Source: Amycolatopsis endophytica | GTDB taxonomy: Bacteria > Actinomycetota > Actinomycetes > Mycobacteriales > Pseudonocardiaceae | NCBI RefSeq assembly: GCF_013410405.1 | Contig: NZ_JACCFK010000001.1 | Span: 4,960,001 to 5,024,000, forward strand | DNA: 64,000 nucleotides | Reading direction: 5' to 3' | Shown here: positions 9,144 through 17,416 of the stretch, piece by piece | Layout: the number at the start of each line of letters is the position of its first letter | Numbering within the stretch: the first letter of the stretch is position 1 | The notes under the pieces: generated by a model | Database searches by the model: none | What the model was told of the DNA's origin: nothing | What the model saw: the letters and a program-made list of their open reading frames with translations, nothing else | Made by a program: the position numbers and the translations under genes

Positions 9144-9382
9144 TCGGACAGCGGCCCGTTCCGCGATCCGCGGCGCACGGTCGCCGCCGGTCGCCGCCGG
9201 CGTCGCCGGCGCGTGGTCCTTCCCCTCTTGCCTGGTGCTCGCCCCCGCGGGCGCATCGTCACCGGACGTCCACCGGGGGGCGTTGCGCACGATCGCTCAC
9301 CGGTCGTCCGGTAGCCGGGTGGCAAGCCGGAAGCCGTCCCGGACCACCGCGGACGCCGGAACCGGCACCGGTGCCGTGGCGT

Positions 9383-10057
9383 TCAGCTTTCCGGGGCACC
9401 GATCGCGCGCAGGTGATCGATGGTGGCCTTCTTGCCCCGTTCGATGTGGTCCAGCATCGCCGCGGCCGCGGCCGTCGGCTGGTGGCCGCAGAGCGCGTCG
9501 GTGACCACCTGGTGGTCGAGCACCGAGCGGTGACGCCGGTGGATGAACCAGATCGCCTGGTACGGCACGCCCGTCCACAGCCGGTCGATGAACTCGTCGA
9601 GGAAGGCCGAATGCGCCGCCTCGTACACCGCGCGGTGCCACAGCGCGTTGAGATCCACGACCACGCCCTGCTCGCCGTCCTCCTTCTCGGCCGCGGCCCG
9701 GAACTCGGCGTGCAGGCCCTGTATCTCCTCCAGTTCCCGGTCGCTGGCCCGCTCCGCGGCCAGCTTGGTGGCCAGCGGTTCGAGGGTCTCGCGGAGCAGG
9801 TAGATCTCTTCGGCGCGGGGGATCGAGTACCGGGTCACGACGTGGCCATGGTGGGGCCGGTACTCGACGAGACCGTGCGCCTGCAGCATGCGGAGCGCCT
9901 CGCGGATGGGCGTCAGGCTCATCTGCAACCCGTCCGAGAGACTCTGCAGCGTCAGCTTGGCCCCACCCGGCAACGTGCCGCGTTCGATCTGCCACCGGAT
10001 CGCGTTGAAAGCCTCCTCGGCCTTCGTCGCCGAGCCACGTTCCCGTTTCGCCGCCAT
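9383..10057 (-). CDS. GntR family (FCD) transcriptional regulator
   Basis: 224 residues. The N-terminal winged helix (about 10-75) has the GntR pattern (LQSLSDGLQMSLTPIREALRMLQAHGLVEY), and an all-helical FCD effector domain (about 85-215) carries the metal-binding type D..H pattern (DLNALWHRAVYEAAH). FCD regulators respond to carboxylates. It sits 20 bp downstream of the 2-hydroxyacid dehydrogenase gene and therefore is probably the last gene of the CaiB-MFS-ADH-ALDH-CitE-dehydrogenase operon, and its regulator. Confidence 0.9.
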   Translation of the reverse strand: MAAKRERGSATKAEEAFNAIRWQIERGTLPGGAKLTLQSLSDGLQMSLTPIREALRMLQAHGLVEYRPHHGHVVTRYSIPRAEEIYLLRETLEPLATKLAAERASDRELEEIQGLHAEFRAAAEKEDGEQGVVVDLNALWHRAVYEAAHSAFLDEFIDRLWTGVPYQAIWFIHRRHRSVLDHQVVTDALCGHQPTAAAAAMLDHIERGKKATIDHLRAIGAPES

Positions 10058-10077
10058 CGAACCCCTTTCCACTGTCC

Positions 10078-11034
10078 TCAGCAGGACAGTACCGAGATCG
10101 GTGTCGGTGCCTGCCCGCCGGAGAGCACGGCGACCACGTTCTCGGCCGCGAGCTGGGCCATCCGGGTGCGTGTCTCGACGGTCGCCGAGCCGAGGTGCGG
10201 GGCCAGCACGACGTTGTCGAGCGTGCGCAGCCGTTCGTGGACCTGCGGTTCGTGCTCGTAGACGTCCAGACCGGCCCCGGCGATGCCGCCTCCGGCAAGG
10301 GCGTCCGCGAGCGCGGCCTCGTCGACGACCGGACCACGCGCGGTGTTGATCAGGAAGGCGCCGCGTTTCATCGCGTGTAGGGCACCGGCGTCGATCAGGT
10401 GCCGGGTATCGGTGGTCAGCGGGCAGTGCAGCGAGACGACGTCCGAGGTGGCCAGAAGCTCGTCGAGGGAGACCGCGTTCGTGCCGGGTGCCCTGCGGCG
10501 TGAATGGTGGACCACCCGCATGCCGAAGGCCGCCGCCCTGGTGGCCACGGCCTTGCCGATGTGGCCGTAGCCGATGATCCCCAGCTGCTTGCCCTGGATT
10601 CCGGTACCCAGCAGGAACGAGATGTCCCACGACCACGCCGTACCGGACCGCACCAGCCGGTCGCCTTCGGCCACCCGCCGCGTGACCGCGAGCAGCAGCG
10701 CCATCGTCAGATCGGCGGTCGCGTCGACCAGCACGCCCGGGGTGTTGGTCGCGACCACGCCGCGGCGGGCGAGGGCAGGCACGTCGACGTTGTCGTACCC
10801 GACGGCGGTGTTCGCGACGATCCGCAAGCGGCTTCCCGCCGCGTCCAGCACGGTGTCGTCGATCCGGTCGGAGAGCATGCTGATGACGGCGTCGGCGTCG
10901 CGCACGGCCTCGCGCAGCTCTTCGGGTGTCAGTGGCCGGTCGTGCGGGGAGACCCAGACCGACCCTGCCGACCGCAGCGGTCGCAGCACCTCCTCCGGGA
11001 GTGCGCGGGTGACGACGATCCGGGGCGCGGTCAT
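10078..11034 (-). CDS. D-2-hydroxyacid dehydrogenase (glyoxylate/hydroxypyruvate reductase-like)
   Basis: 318 residues, normal for the family. The NAD(P)-binding loop is LGIIGYGHIGKAVA (about residues 148-160). The catalytic Arg-Glu-His set is visible as NTARGPVVDE, a following D-Y-E-H segment, and VVLAPHLGSAT. It reduces an alpha-keto acid to the D-hydroxy acid or the reverse. It overlaps the CitE-like gene by 4 bp, so a 2-oxoacid (for instance glyoxylate or pyruvate) released by that lyase is a likely substrate. Confidence 0.9.
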   Translation of the reverse strand: MTAPRIVVTRALPEEVLRPLRSAGSVWVSPHDRPLTPEELREAVRDADAVISMLSDRIDDTVLDAAGSRLRIVANTAVGYDNVDVPALARRGVVATNTPGVLVDATADLTMALLLAVTRRVAEGDRLVRSGTAWSWDISFLLGTGIQGKQLGIIGYGHIGKAVATRAAAFGMRVVHHSRRRAPGTNAVSLDELLATSDVVSLHCPLTTDTRHLIDAGALHAMKRGAFLINTARGPVVDEAALADALAGGGIAGAGLDVYEHEPQVHERLRTLDNVVLAPHLGSATVETRTRMAQLAAENVVAVLSGGQAPTPISVLSC

Positions 11035-11912
11035 GATCGCCCTGCCTCGGCCAGCAGCGCGCGGGCGCGGCGCGCGATCGGGTAGTCGACGAATTCGCCG
11101 TCGTCGAGCTGGATCGACGAGACGCCACCGGCTTCGGCGGCCCGGAATGCCTCGTCGACGCGTCGTGCCCAGAACAGCTCCTGCTCGGTCGGCGCGAAGG
11201 CCGCCGCGACGGCGGCAACCTGGCTGGGGTGCAGCACCTGTTTGCCGCCGAATCCCAGCGAGCGCGCGTGGGCGGCGGAGGCCGCGAGGCCGTCGTCGTC
11301 GGACAGGTCGAGGTGCGGCCCGTCGATCGGCCGCGCCAGTCCCGCCGCCGCGGCGGCGAGAACCAGCTGCGAGCGTGCGACGAACAGTTCCCGCCCGCCG
11401 GCGGTCGGCGTCACGCCGAGCTCGCGGGACAGGTCCGCGGGACCGAACGCGAGCGTCCGCACCCGGTCGGCGAGGGCCAGCTCGCGGACCGCGAAAATGC
11501 CCGCGGCCGTCTCGACGAGCGGCACGATCCCGGTGATGCCCTGTTCCCGGTGCGCGTGCCGCTCGGCGCGATCGAGCAGGGTGGCCACGGTACGCACGTC
11601 GTCGGGGCCGGAGCACATCGGCACGATCACGAGGCCGATGCGTGACAGCACCGGTTCGAGCGCGTCGATGTCGGCCTCCGCGAGCCCCGTGCCCGCACCG
11701 TTGATCCGCACGGTGACGAGCGGGCCGCCGGGTGGCAGCGACCCGATCGCGGTTGCCGCGGTGGACCGCGCGGTGTCCTTGCGGGACGCCGCGACCGCGT
11801 CCTCGAGGTCGATCGCGATCGCGTCCGCGCCCGCCGCCGCGGCCTTGGGAATCCGGTCCGGCCGGTCGCCCGGCACGAACAACAGGGTGCGGGGTGTCCT
11901 CGTGAGTTCCAC
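11031..11912 (-). CDS. CitE-like HpcH/HpaI family CoA-ester lyase
   Basis: 293 residues from a GTG start. It has the citrate-lyase-beta features: LFVPGDRPDRIPKA at the N terminus, DAIAIDLEDAV (metal-site Asp-Glu), the arginine in TVRINGAG, IVPLVETAAGI (Glu), and LAFGPADLSRELG (Asp). The family cleaves malyl-CoA, citramalyl-CoA or related 3-hydroxyacyl-CoA esters to a 2-oxoacid and an acyl-CoA. No CitD or CitF lies nearby, so it is a stand-alone CoA-ester lyase. The family III CoA-transferase at 15996-17270 in the same run would make the CoA substrate. Confidence 0.88.
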   Translation of the reverse strand: MELTRTPRTLLFVPGDRPDRIPKAAAAGADAIAIDLEDAVAASRKDTARSTAATAIGSLPPGGPLVTVRINGAGTGLAEADIDALEPVLSRIGLVIVPMCSGPDDVRTVATLLDRAERHAHREQGITGIVPLVETAAGIFAVRELALADRVRTLAFGPADLSRELGVTPTAGGRELFVARSQLVLAAAAAGLARPIDGPHLDLSDDDGLAASAAHARSLGFGGKQVLHPSQVAAVAAAFAPTEQELFWARRVDEAFRAAEAGGVSSIQLDDGEFVDYPIARRARALLAEAGRS

Positions 11913-11918
11913 CGGCGC

Positions 11919-13460
11919 TCAGTCCTCGTACCAGTTCGGCAGCTCGTCCTGCATGTCCACCCACACCGACTTGACCCTGGTGTAGTGCTCCATCACCTGC
12001 AGCCCGCCTTCCCGGCCGTAACCGGACTGCTTGTAGCCGCCGAAGGGGACGAGGTGGTTGATGGTCCGGGTGGTGTTGACCCAGATCAGCCCCGCTTCGA
12101 TTCCCGCGGCCACCCGGTGCGCCCTGGCGATGTCCCGCGTCCACACCGATCCGGCGAGCCCGTACTCGGTGTCGTTCGCCTTCGCCAGCGCGTCGGCCTC
12201 GTCAGTGAAGGACAGCACACCGGTGACCGGCCCGAAGATCTCCTCCCGCATCATCCGCATCGTGTTGTCCACACCGTCGAGCACGGTCGGCGTGAAGTAG
12301 TAGCCCTCCGCCAGCGCGGGGTCGGCGGGACGGTCACCGCCGCAGACCAGCGTCGCGCCCTCCCGGGTGCCGCTGTCCACGTAACCCGCGATCTTGTCGC
12401 GGTGCTGCGCGGAAATCTGCGCCCCCATCTGCGTCGTCTCCGCCAGCGGGTCGCCGACCCGGATGCGCCGGGCGAGCGCGGTGAAGCGGTCGAGGAACTC
12501 GTCGTGCACGGAGTCCTGGACGAGGATCCGGGACGCGGCCTGGCAGGTCTGGCCCGCGGCGGAGAAGATGCCGTACGCCGTGCGGTGCACCGCCGCGTCG
12601 AGGTCGGCGTCGGCGAAGATCACCGTGGGTGATTTCCCGCCGAGTTCGAACGTCACCAGCTTGAGATCGCTCGCGGCGGTGGCGGCGATCTGCCTGCCCA
12701 CCTCGGTGGAACCGGTGAACGCGATCTTGTCCACCCGCGGGTGGGCCACCAGCGCGGCGCCCGCTGACTCCCCGAACCCGGTCACCACGTTGAAGACCCC
12801 GTCCGGCAGCCCGGCGTCGGCGATCAGGTGGGCGAAGGCGATCGAGGAGACCGATGTCTCCTCGGCGGGTTTGAGCACGATGGTGTTGCCACCGGCGAGC
12901 GCCGGGCTGAGCTTCCAGGCGAGCATGAGCAGGGGCGAGTTCCACGGCACGATCGCGCCGACCACGCCGACCGGCTCCCGCCGCGTGTAGCTGAAGGCCG
13001 AGGCGGCTTGCGGGTGGGTTTCCCCGAGCACTGTCTGGCACACACCCGCGAAGTACTCGAAGTAGCGCACGATCGCGTCGATCTCGGCCCGCACCTCGCG
13101 CAGCGGCTTGCCGTTGTCGCGGGACTCGATGGTGGCGAGCTCGTCACGGTGCTGGTCGACGATCCCGGCGATGCGGATCAGGAAGCGTGCCCGGTCGGCC
13201 GCGCTGACCCGCGACCAGGTTCCGGTCAGTGCCCGGCGAGCGGCCGTCACCGCCCGGTCCACGTCGGCGGCGGACGAGCGGGGCAGCGTGGCCCAGACGC
13301 TGCCGTTGCGCGGTTCACGGGAATCGAACGTGGCGCCGTCGGCGGCGTCGATCCACTGCCCGTCGACGAACATGGGCAACGCCACGGGCGCGCCGTGCCC
13401 GGTGTCGGCGAGCGCACCGACGAGGCCGGTACCGGACGCGACGGGAGCTTGAGCGGTCAT
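11919..13460 (-). CDS. NAD(P)-dependent aldehyde dehydrogenase
   Basis: 513 residues with all standard motifs: PWNSP, LKPAEETSVSS, FTGSTEVG, the general-base glutamate in TFELGGKSP, and the nucleophilic cysteine in SAAGQTCQA. It oxidises an aldehyde to the carboxylate. It lies 34 bp downstream of a zinc alcohol dehydrogenase gene and 6 bp before the CitE-like gene, so it probably oxidises the aldehyde made by that dehydrogenase before CoA activation. Confidence 0.95.
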   Translation of the reverse strand: MTAQAPVASGTGLVGALADTGHGAPVALPMFVDGQWIDAADGATFDSREPRNGSVWATLPRSSAADVDRAVTAARRALTGTWSRVSAADRARFLIRIAGIVDQHRDELATIESRDNGKPLREVRAEIDAIVRYFEYFAGVCQTVLGETHPQAASAFSYTRREPVGVVGAIVPWNSPLLMLAWKLSPALAGGNTIVLKPAEETSVSSIAFAHLIADAGLPDGVFNVVTGFGESAGAALVAHPRVDKIAFTGSTEVGRQIAATAASDLKLVTFELGGKSPTVIFADADLDAAVHRTAYGIFSAAGQTCQAASRILVQDSVHDEFLDRFTALARRIRVGDPLAETTQMGAQISAQHRDKIAGYVDSGTREGATLVCGGDRPADPALAEGYYFTPTVLDGVDNTMRMMREEIFGPVTGVLSFTDEADALAKANDTEYGLAGSVWTRDIARAHRVAAGIEAGLIWVNTTRTINHLVPFGGYKQSGYGREGGLQVMEHYTRVKSVWVDMQDELPNWYED

Positions 13461-13494
13461 CAGGTGTCTTCCTCCGAAAGGTCGGTGTGATCGG

Positions 13495-14613
13495 TCAGGG
13501 CAGCAGGACCGGCTTGATCTCCTGGAACGCCTGCATCCGGGTGATCACCGTGTTGACGTCCTCGAGCGGGTACCGGCCACTGATCAGCCGGTCGAACGGC
13601 AGGTGGCGCGCATAACGGTCCAGGACCGTGAGCGCCTTGTGGTAATGCGACACGTCGCCGGAGAACGAGCCGATCACGCTGAGGTTCTTCTTCGTGATGG
13701 TGCCCGGTGCGATCGCGGTGGTGCCGGCACCGAGCTGGCCGACCACGACGTAGCGCCCGCCCTGTGCGGCCAGGTCGATGCCTTCGGCGAAGGCAGCCGG
13801 GTGCCCGGAGAACTCGGCGACGAGGTCCGCGCCGCGGCCGTCGGTCGCTTCGTGCACCCTGGCCAGCCGCTCGGCGGGATCGGGCGTGTCCTCCAGCGAG
13901 ATCACCTCGTCGGCGCCGAACGCGCCGGCGAGTTCGAGGCGGGCGGCGGGCGCGCCGATCGTGACCACGCGTCCGGCGCCCGCGCGCGCGAACAGCCCGG
14001 TCGCGAGGATGCCCAACGGCCCGGCGCCCTGCACCACCACCGTGTGCTCGGGTCCGACGCGCCCGGCCTGCTCGACGGCGTTGACCACCGAGCGCAGCGC
14101 GCAGCTGGCCATGCTGGCCAGCGCGTCGGGAACCGAGTCGGGGACCCGCACGCGGCCCGCGCCGGGAAGGACGTAGGCGTGCTGGGCGAACCCGCCCATG
14201 AGGTAGGGCCAGTCCTGCAGCGAGACGTGGCCATAGGCCTTCCGGTTGAGGCACATCGCCGGTCGCTTGGCGGTGCACATCCGGCACCGTCCGCAGAACG
14301 CGTGCGTCCAGATCACCCGGTCCCCGACTCGCAGCCGCTGCCCCACGGAGTCGTGGCCGGCGCCCTCGCCGATGGCGACGATCCGGCCGACCATCTCGTG
14401 CCCGAGGATCAGCGGGAGCCGGATGTCCAGCGCCAGCGACCCTTCCCAGCAGTGCACGTCCGTGCCGCACAGCGAGCAGGCCACGACTTCGACGAGCAAG
14501 CCGCCCGCCTCGACGGAAGGCGGTACCGCGACCTCCTCGATCGTGATCGGCTCGCCGAACGCGCGGACGACCGCCGCGCGGGTGTGTTCGGGGATGACGC
14601 CGGTACCGGTCAT
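13495..14613 (-). CDS. Zinc-dependent alcohol dehydrogenase (MDR family)
   Basis: 372 residues. Catalytic zinc ligands are visible in SLCGTDVH and GHEMVG, and the structural zinc site as four cysteines in the FCGRCRMCTAKRPAMC segment. The Rossmann loop is VQGAGPLGILA. The C-terminal half has the usual KNLSVIGSFSGD segment. It oxidises an alcohol to an aldehyde or ketone. It overlaps the MHS transporter gene by 4 bp and precedes an aldehyde dehydrogenase, a two-step alcohol-to-acid route. Confidence 0.94.
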   Translation of the reverse strand: MTGTGVIPEHTRAAVVRAFGEPITIEEVAVPPSVEAGGLLVEVVACSLCGTDVHCWEGSLALDIRLPLILGHEMVGRIVAIGEGAGHDSVGQRLRVGDRVIWTHAFCGRCRMCTAKRPAMCLNRKAYGHVSLQDWPYLMGGFAQHAYVLPGAGRVRVPDSVPDALASMASCALRSVVNAVEQAGRVGPEHTVVVQGAGPLGILATGLFARAGAGRVVTIGAPAARLELAGAFGADEVISLEDTPDPAERLARVHEATDGRGADLVAEFSGHPAAFAEGIDLAAQGGRYVVVGQLGAGTTAIAPGTITKKNLSVIGSFSGDVSHYHKALTVLDRYARHLPFDRLISGRYPLEDVNTVITRMQAFQEIKPVLLP

Positions 14614-15953
14614 GCTCGGATCTCCTTGTCGGAATCGGTGGGGGAGGTACTCGGGGCGGGGGAGGCCGACGCGCGCGTGCGAACCTGGCCCCAGATCCCG
14701 ACCACGAGCAGGGTCAGCAGGCACAGGCCGACGATGTAGACGGCGACCGGCCACGGTTCCCCGTCCGCGCGCAACATGAGCGCGGACGCGATGAGCGGGG
14801 TGAATCCGCCGATCAGCGCGGCGCCGAGCTGGTAGCCGAGTGAGGCGCCGCTGTAGCGGACTCGCGCGTCGAACAGTTCGGAGAAGTAGAGGGTCTGGGC
14901 GCCGTACATGGAGGCGTGGCCGATGGCCAGACCCACGATCAGCGCGAGCCACAGCGCGGCGGTCGAGCCGGTGCCGGCGAGCCAGAAGAACGGGAACGCG
15001 AAGACCGCCATGAACGCCGCGCCGAACGCGTACACCGGCTGCCGCCCCAGCCGGTCGGACAGGACGCCGAACAGGCCGACGGTGACGATCGAGACGAGGC
15101 TGGCGACCAGGACGCCGTTGAGTGCGGCCGTCTCGCCGGGCCCCGAGTCGCGGCTGGCCAGCGTCAGCGCGAAGACGGTGATCAGGTAGAAGGTGCCGGT
15201 CTCGGCGGCCTTGGCGCCGAACGTGACGAAAATACCGCGCCCGTTGGTGCGCAGCGCCTCCACGACCGGCACCCTCGCCGTCTCGCGGCTGCTGACCGTC
15301 TTCTCGAACTCGGGGGATTCGGTGATCGAGCGGCGCAGGTAGATCCCGACGATCACGAGGACGAACCCCAGCAGGAAGGGAACCCGCCAGCCCCACGACT
15401 GGAACTGGGCGTCGGGAAGCAGCATGAACGCGCCGAGGACGAGGTTGGACACGACGATGCCGGCGTAGACCCCCATCTGCGGCCAGGTGCCGTAGAAGGC
15501 GCGGCGGCCACGGGGAGCGTGCTCGACGGTCATGATCGCCGCACCGCCCCACTCACCCCCGTGTGCCAGGCCCTGCAGCACCCGCAGAACGACCAGCAGC
15601 AGCGGGGCACCGGTGCCGATCGAGTCGTAGGTGGGCAGCAGCCCGACCCCGACCGTGGAGGCGCCCATCAGGGCCAGCGTGACGATCAGCACGGACTTGC
15701 GGCCGACGCGGTCGCCGAAGTGCCCGGCGATGATGCCGCCGAGCGGACGGGCGACGAAGCCCACCCCGAACGTCGCCAGTGCCAGCAGCGTGCCGATCGC
15801 CGGATCGCTGCTGTGGAAGAACAGCTTGCCGAAGATCGTCGCGGACAGCGCGCCGTAGAGGTAGAAGTCGTAGTACTCGAGCATCGTGCCGACGCTGCTG
15901 GCCAGGGCGACACGCCGGATCAGCCGTGGATCCGGGGGAGTGGACGTGGACAT
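14610..15953 (-). CDS. MHS family MFS transporter
   Basis: 447 residues, about twelve membrane segments, signature GTMLEYYDFYLYG in TM1, loop motif FGDRVGRKSVL, and GEWGGAAIMTVEHAPRGRR in the middle. GAGAGGA precedes the ATG at 15953. It is placed between the CoA-transferase gene (42-bp gap) and the alcohol dehydrogenase gene (4-bp overlap), so it is the likely importer of this operon's alcohol or acid substrate. Confidence 0.9.
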   Translation of the reverse strand: MSTSTPPDPRLIRRVALASSVGTMLEYYDFYLYGALSATIFGKLFFHSSDPAIGTLLALATFGVGFVARPLGGIIAGHFGDRVGRKSVLIVTLALMGASTVGVGLLPTYDSIGTGAPLLLVVLRVLQGLAHGGEWGGAAIMTVEHAPRGRRAFYGTWPQMGVYAGIVVSNLVLGAFMLLPDAQFQSWGWRVPFLLGFVLVIVGIYLRRSITESPEFEKTVSSRETARVPVVEALRTNGRGIFVTFGAKAAETGTFYLITVFALTLASRDSGPGETAALNGVLVASLVSIVTVGLFGVLSDRLGRQPVYAFGAAFMAVFAFPFFWLAGTGSTAALWLALIVGLAIGHASMYGAQTLYFSELFDARVRYSGASLGYQLGAALIGGFTPLIASALMLRADGEPWPVAVYIVGLCLLTLLVVGIWGQVRTRASASPAPSTSPTDSDKEIRA

Positions 15954-15995
15954 GGTGGCAGGTCCTCTCGTCGTTGAGATGAGTGGGAGCGCGGG

Positions 15996-17270
15996 TCAGC
16001 CCGCGCGCAGGGAGCCGGTGCCGGTGGGGGACTCCGGGTGTGGCCCGGGGTCCGCGGCCCTGCCGACCACGCCGTCGGCCACCAGGCGCTCGAACTCCTC
16101 ACGCGAGCAGCCCAGCTGGTCGAGCAGGATCTCGTCGTTGTGTTCGCCCAGCGCGGGGCCGGTGCCGTGCACACGACCAGGGGTGCGGGTGAGGTTCGCG
16201 ATGAGTCCCTGCATGCGCAACGGTCCCAGACGCGGGTGGTCGACGGTGGTGGTGCTGCCCCGTTCGGCGAAGTGCGGATCCGAGGCGATGTCGGCGATGG
16301 AGTACACCGGGCCGACGGTGGCGCCGAGCGCCTCGAAGGTCGCGAGCACTTCGTCGTTGTCCCGTGCCCCCACCCAGGCCGCGATCGCTTCGTCGATCTC
16401 GTCGCGGTGCGCGAACCTGCCGGTGATGTCGGCGAACCACGGCGCTTCGGCGAGGTCGTCCCGTTGGACGGCACGCAGGATGCGCCGCGCCATGGACGTG
16501 GTGGCGCCGGAGAGCGCGACCCAGCGCCCGTCACGGGTCTGGTAGCAGCCCCGCGGGACGTTGAAGTCGGTGCGGCTGCCCTGACGTCGGGGTACCAGGC
16601 CGAGCTGGTCGTAGGCGGACACCTGCGCGCCGAGGATCCAGAACAACGGCTCGTAGATGGACAGGTCGACGACCTGCCCCTCCCCGGTGCGTTCCGCGTG
16701 GCGCAACGCCGTCATCGCGGCGAACGCACCGGCGAGCGCAGCGACGCCGTCCGCCAGTGGCCACTGCGGGAGCACCGGAGGGCCGTCCTCGGGTCCGTTG
16801 GTGTCGGCGAACCCGGACATGGCTTCGGCGAGGGTGCCGAACCCCGGCCGGGCTCGGTACGGGCCGGTCTGGCCGAAGCCGGACACCCGGACCACGACCA
16901 GGCGCGGGTTGATGCGCAGCAGTTCCTCCGGATCGAGCCCCCACCGTTCGAGCGTGCCCGGCCGGAAGTTCTCGACGAAGACGTCGGTCTCCGACAGCAG
17001 CCGGCGCAGCAGATCCGCCCCGCGCGGATCGGACAGCGCCAGGGTGATGTCCCGCTTGTTGCGCCCGACGAGCGCCCACCACAACGATTCGCCGTCCTTG
17101 TGCCAGGCCCAGGAGCGCAAGCCGTCGCCGCGCGGGTGCTCGACCTTGATCACGTCGGCGCCGAAGTCGCCCAGCAGCGTCGTGATCATCGGTCCCGCGT
17201 AGATCGTGGCGGCATCGACCACGCGCACGCCACTGAGCGGGAGCCGATCGGAAGGGATCGTGTCAAACAT
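15996..17270 (-). CDS. CaiB/BaiF family III CoA-transferase
   Basis: 424 residues from MFDTIPSDR. Family landmarks: GVRVVDAATIYAGPM, GADVIKVEHPRGD, VFVENFRPGTLERWGLD, the catalytic aspartate in QWPLADGVAALAG, and C-terminal LGEHNDEILLDQLG. It transfers CoA between acids (oxalate/formate- or carnitine-type chemistry). The start at 17270 is chosen because no Shine-Dalgarno precedes it while a well-spaced promoter ends exactly so that transcription would begin at the ATG; a 33-residue upstream in-frame extension lacks family similarity. It heads the operon leading to the CitE-like lyase. Confidence 0.9.
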   Translation of the reverse strand: MFDTIPSDRLPLSGVRVVDAATIYAGPMITTLLGDFGADVIKVEHPRGDGLRSWAWHKDGESLWWALVGRNKRDITLALSDPRGADLLRRLLSETDVFVENFRPGTLERWGLDPEELLRINPRLVVVRVSGFGQTGPYRARPGFGTLAEAMSGFADTNGPEDGPPVLPQWPLADGVAALAGAFAAMTALRHAERTGEGQVVDLSIYEPLFWILGAQVSAYDQLGLVPRRQGSRTDFNVPRGCYQTRDGRWVALSGATTSMARRILRAVQRDDLAEAPWFADITGRFAHRDEIDEAIAAWVGARDNDEVLATFEALGATVGPVYSIADIASDPHFAERGSTTTVDHPRLGPLRMQGLIANLTRTPGRVHGTGPALGEHNDEILLDQLGCSREEFERLVADGVVGRAADPGPHPESPTGTGSLRAG

Positions 17271-17274
17271 TTGA
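17263..17274. promoter_or_regulatory. Candidate operator at the CoA-transferase start codon
   Basis: TCAAA-CA-TTTGA is a perfect inverted repeat covering the ATG and predicted start point of transcription. A protein bound here would block initiation; the GntR at the end of this operon is the obvious candidate, by inference. Confidence 0.4.
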
Positions 17275-17277
17275 TAA

Positions 17278-17306
17278 AATGTAGCCGACGGGGGGAACCA
17301 TGGCAA
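17278..17306 (-). promoter_or_regulatory. Predicted leaderless promoter of the CoA-transferase operon
   Basis: Read on the minus strand: -35 TTGCCA (17306-17301), 17-bp spacer, -10 TACATT (17283-17278), then seven bases to the A of the ATG at 17270. No ribosome binding site lies between. This geometry predicts that transcription starts at the initiation codon, as is common in actinobacteria. Confidence 0.6.
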
Positions 17307-17351
17307 CCTCGCCCCGGAGGGCGTTCCCGCGCTCGACCCGGCGGCCGCGTG

Positions 17352-17391
17352 GTCACCGGCGGACGCCACTGGCGCCGCGTCCGCCGGTGAC
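17352..17391 (-). terminator. Stem-loop terminator after the one-carbon operon
   Basis: A perfect 15-bp inverted repeat (arms 17352-17366 and 17377-17391, 10-base loop) lies 26 bases after the folD stop and just before the CoA-transferase promoter. There is no long U-run, which is normal for high-GC actinobacterial terminators. It separates two operons on the same strand. Confidence 0.7.
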
Positions 17392-17416
17392 GACCGTCCG
17401 GTGTGCGCGATGCAGG

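Noticed and set aside
9180..9220. Repeated gccgccgg-type motif as a tandem repeat
   Set aside because: Short imperfect GC-rich triplet run; no clear unit or function.
17271..17369. N-terminal extension of the CaiB-type CoA-transferase to 17369
   Set aside because: The extra residues have no family similarity and run across the predicted promoter and part of the terminator stem.
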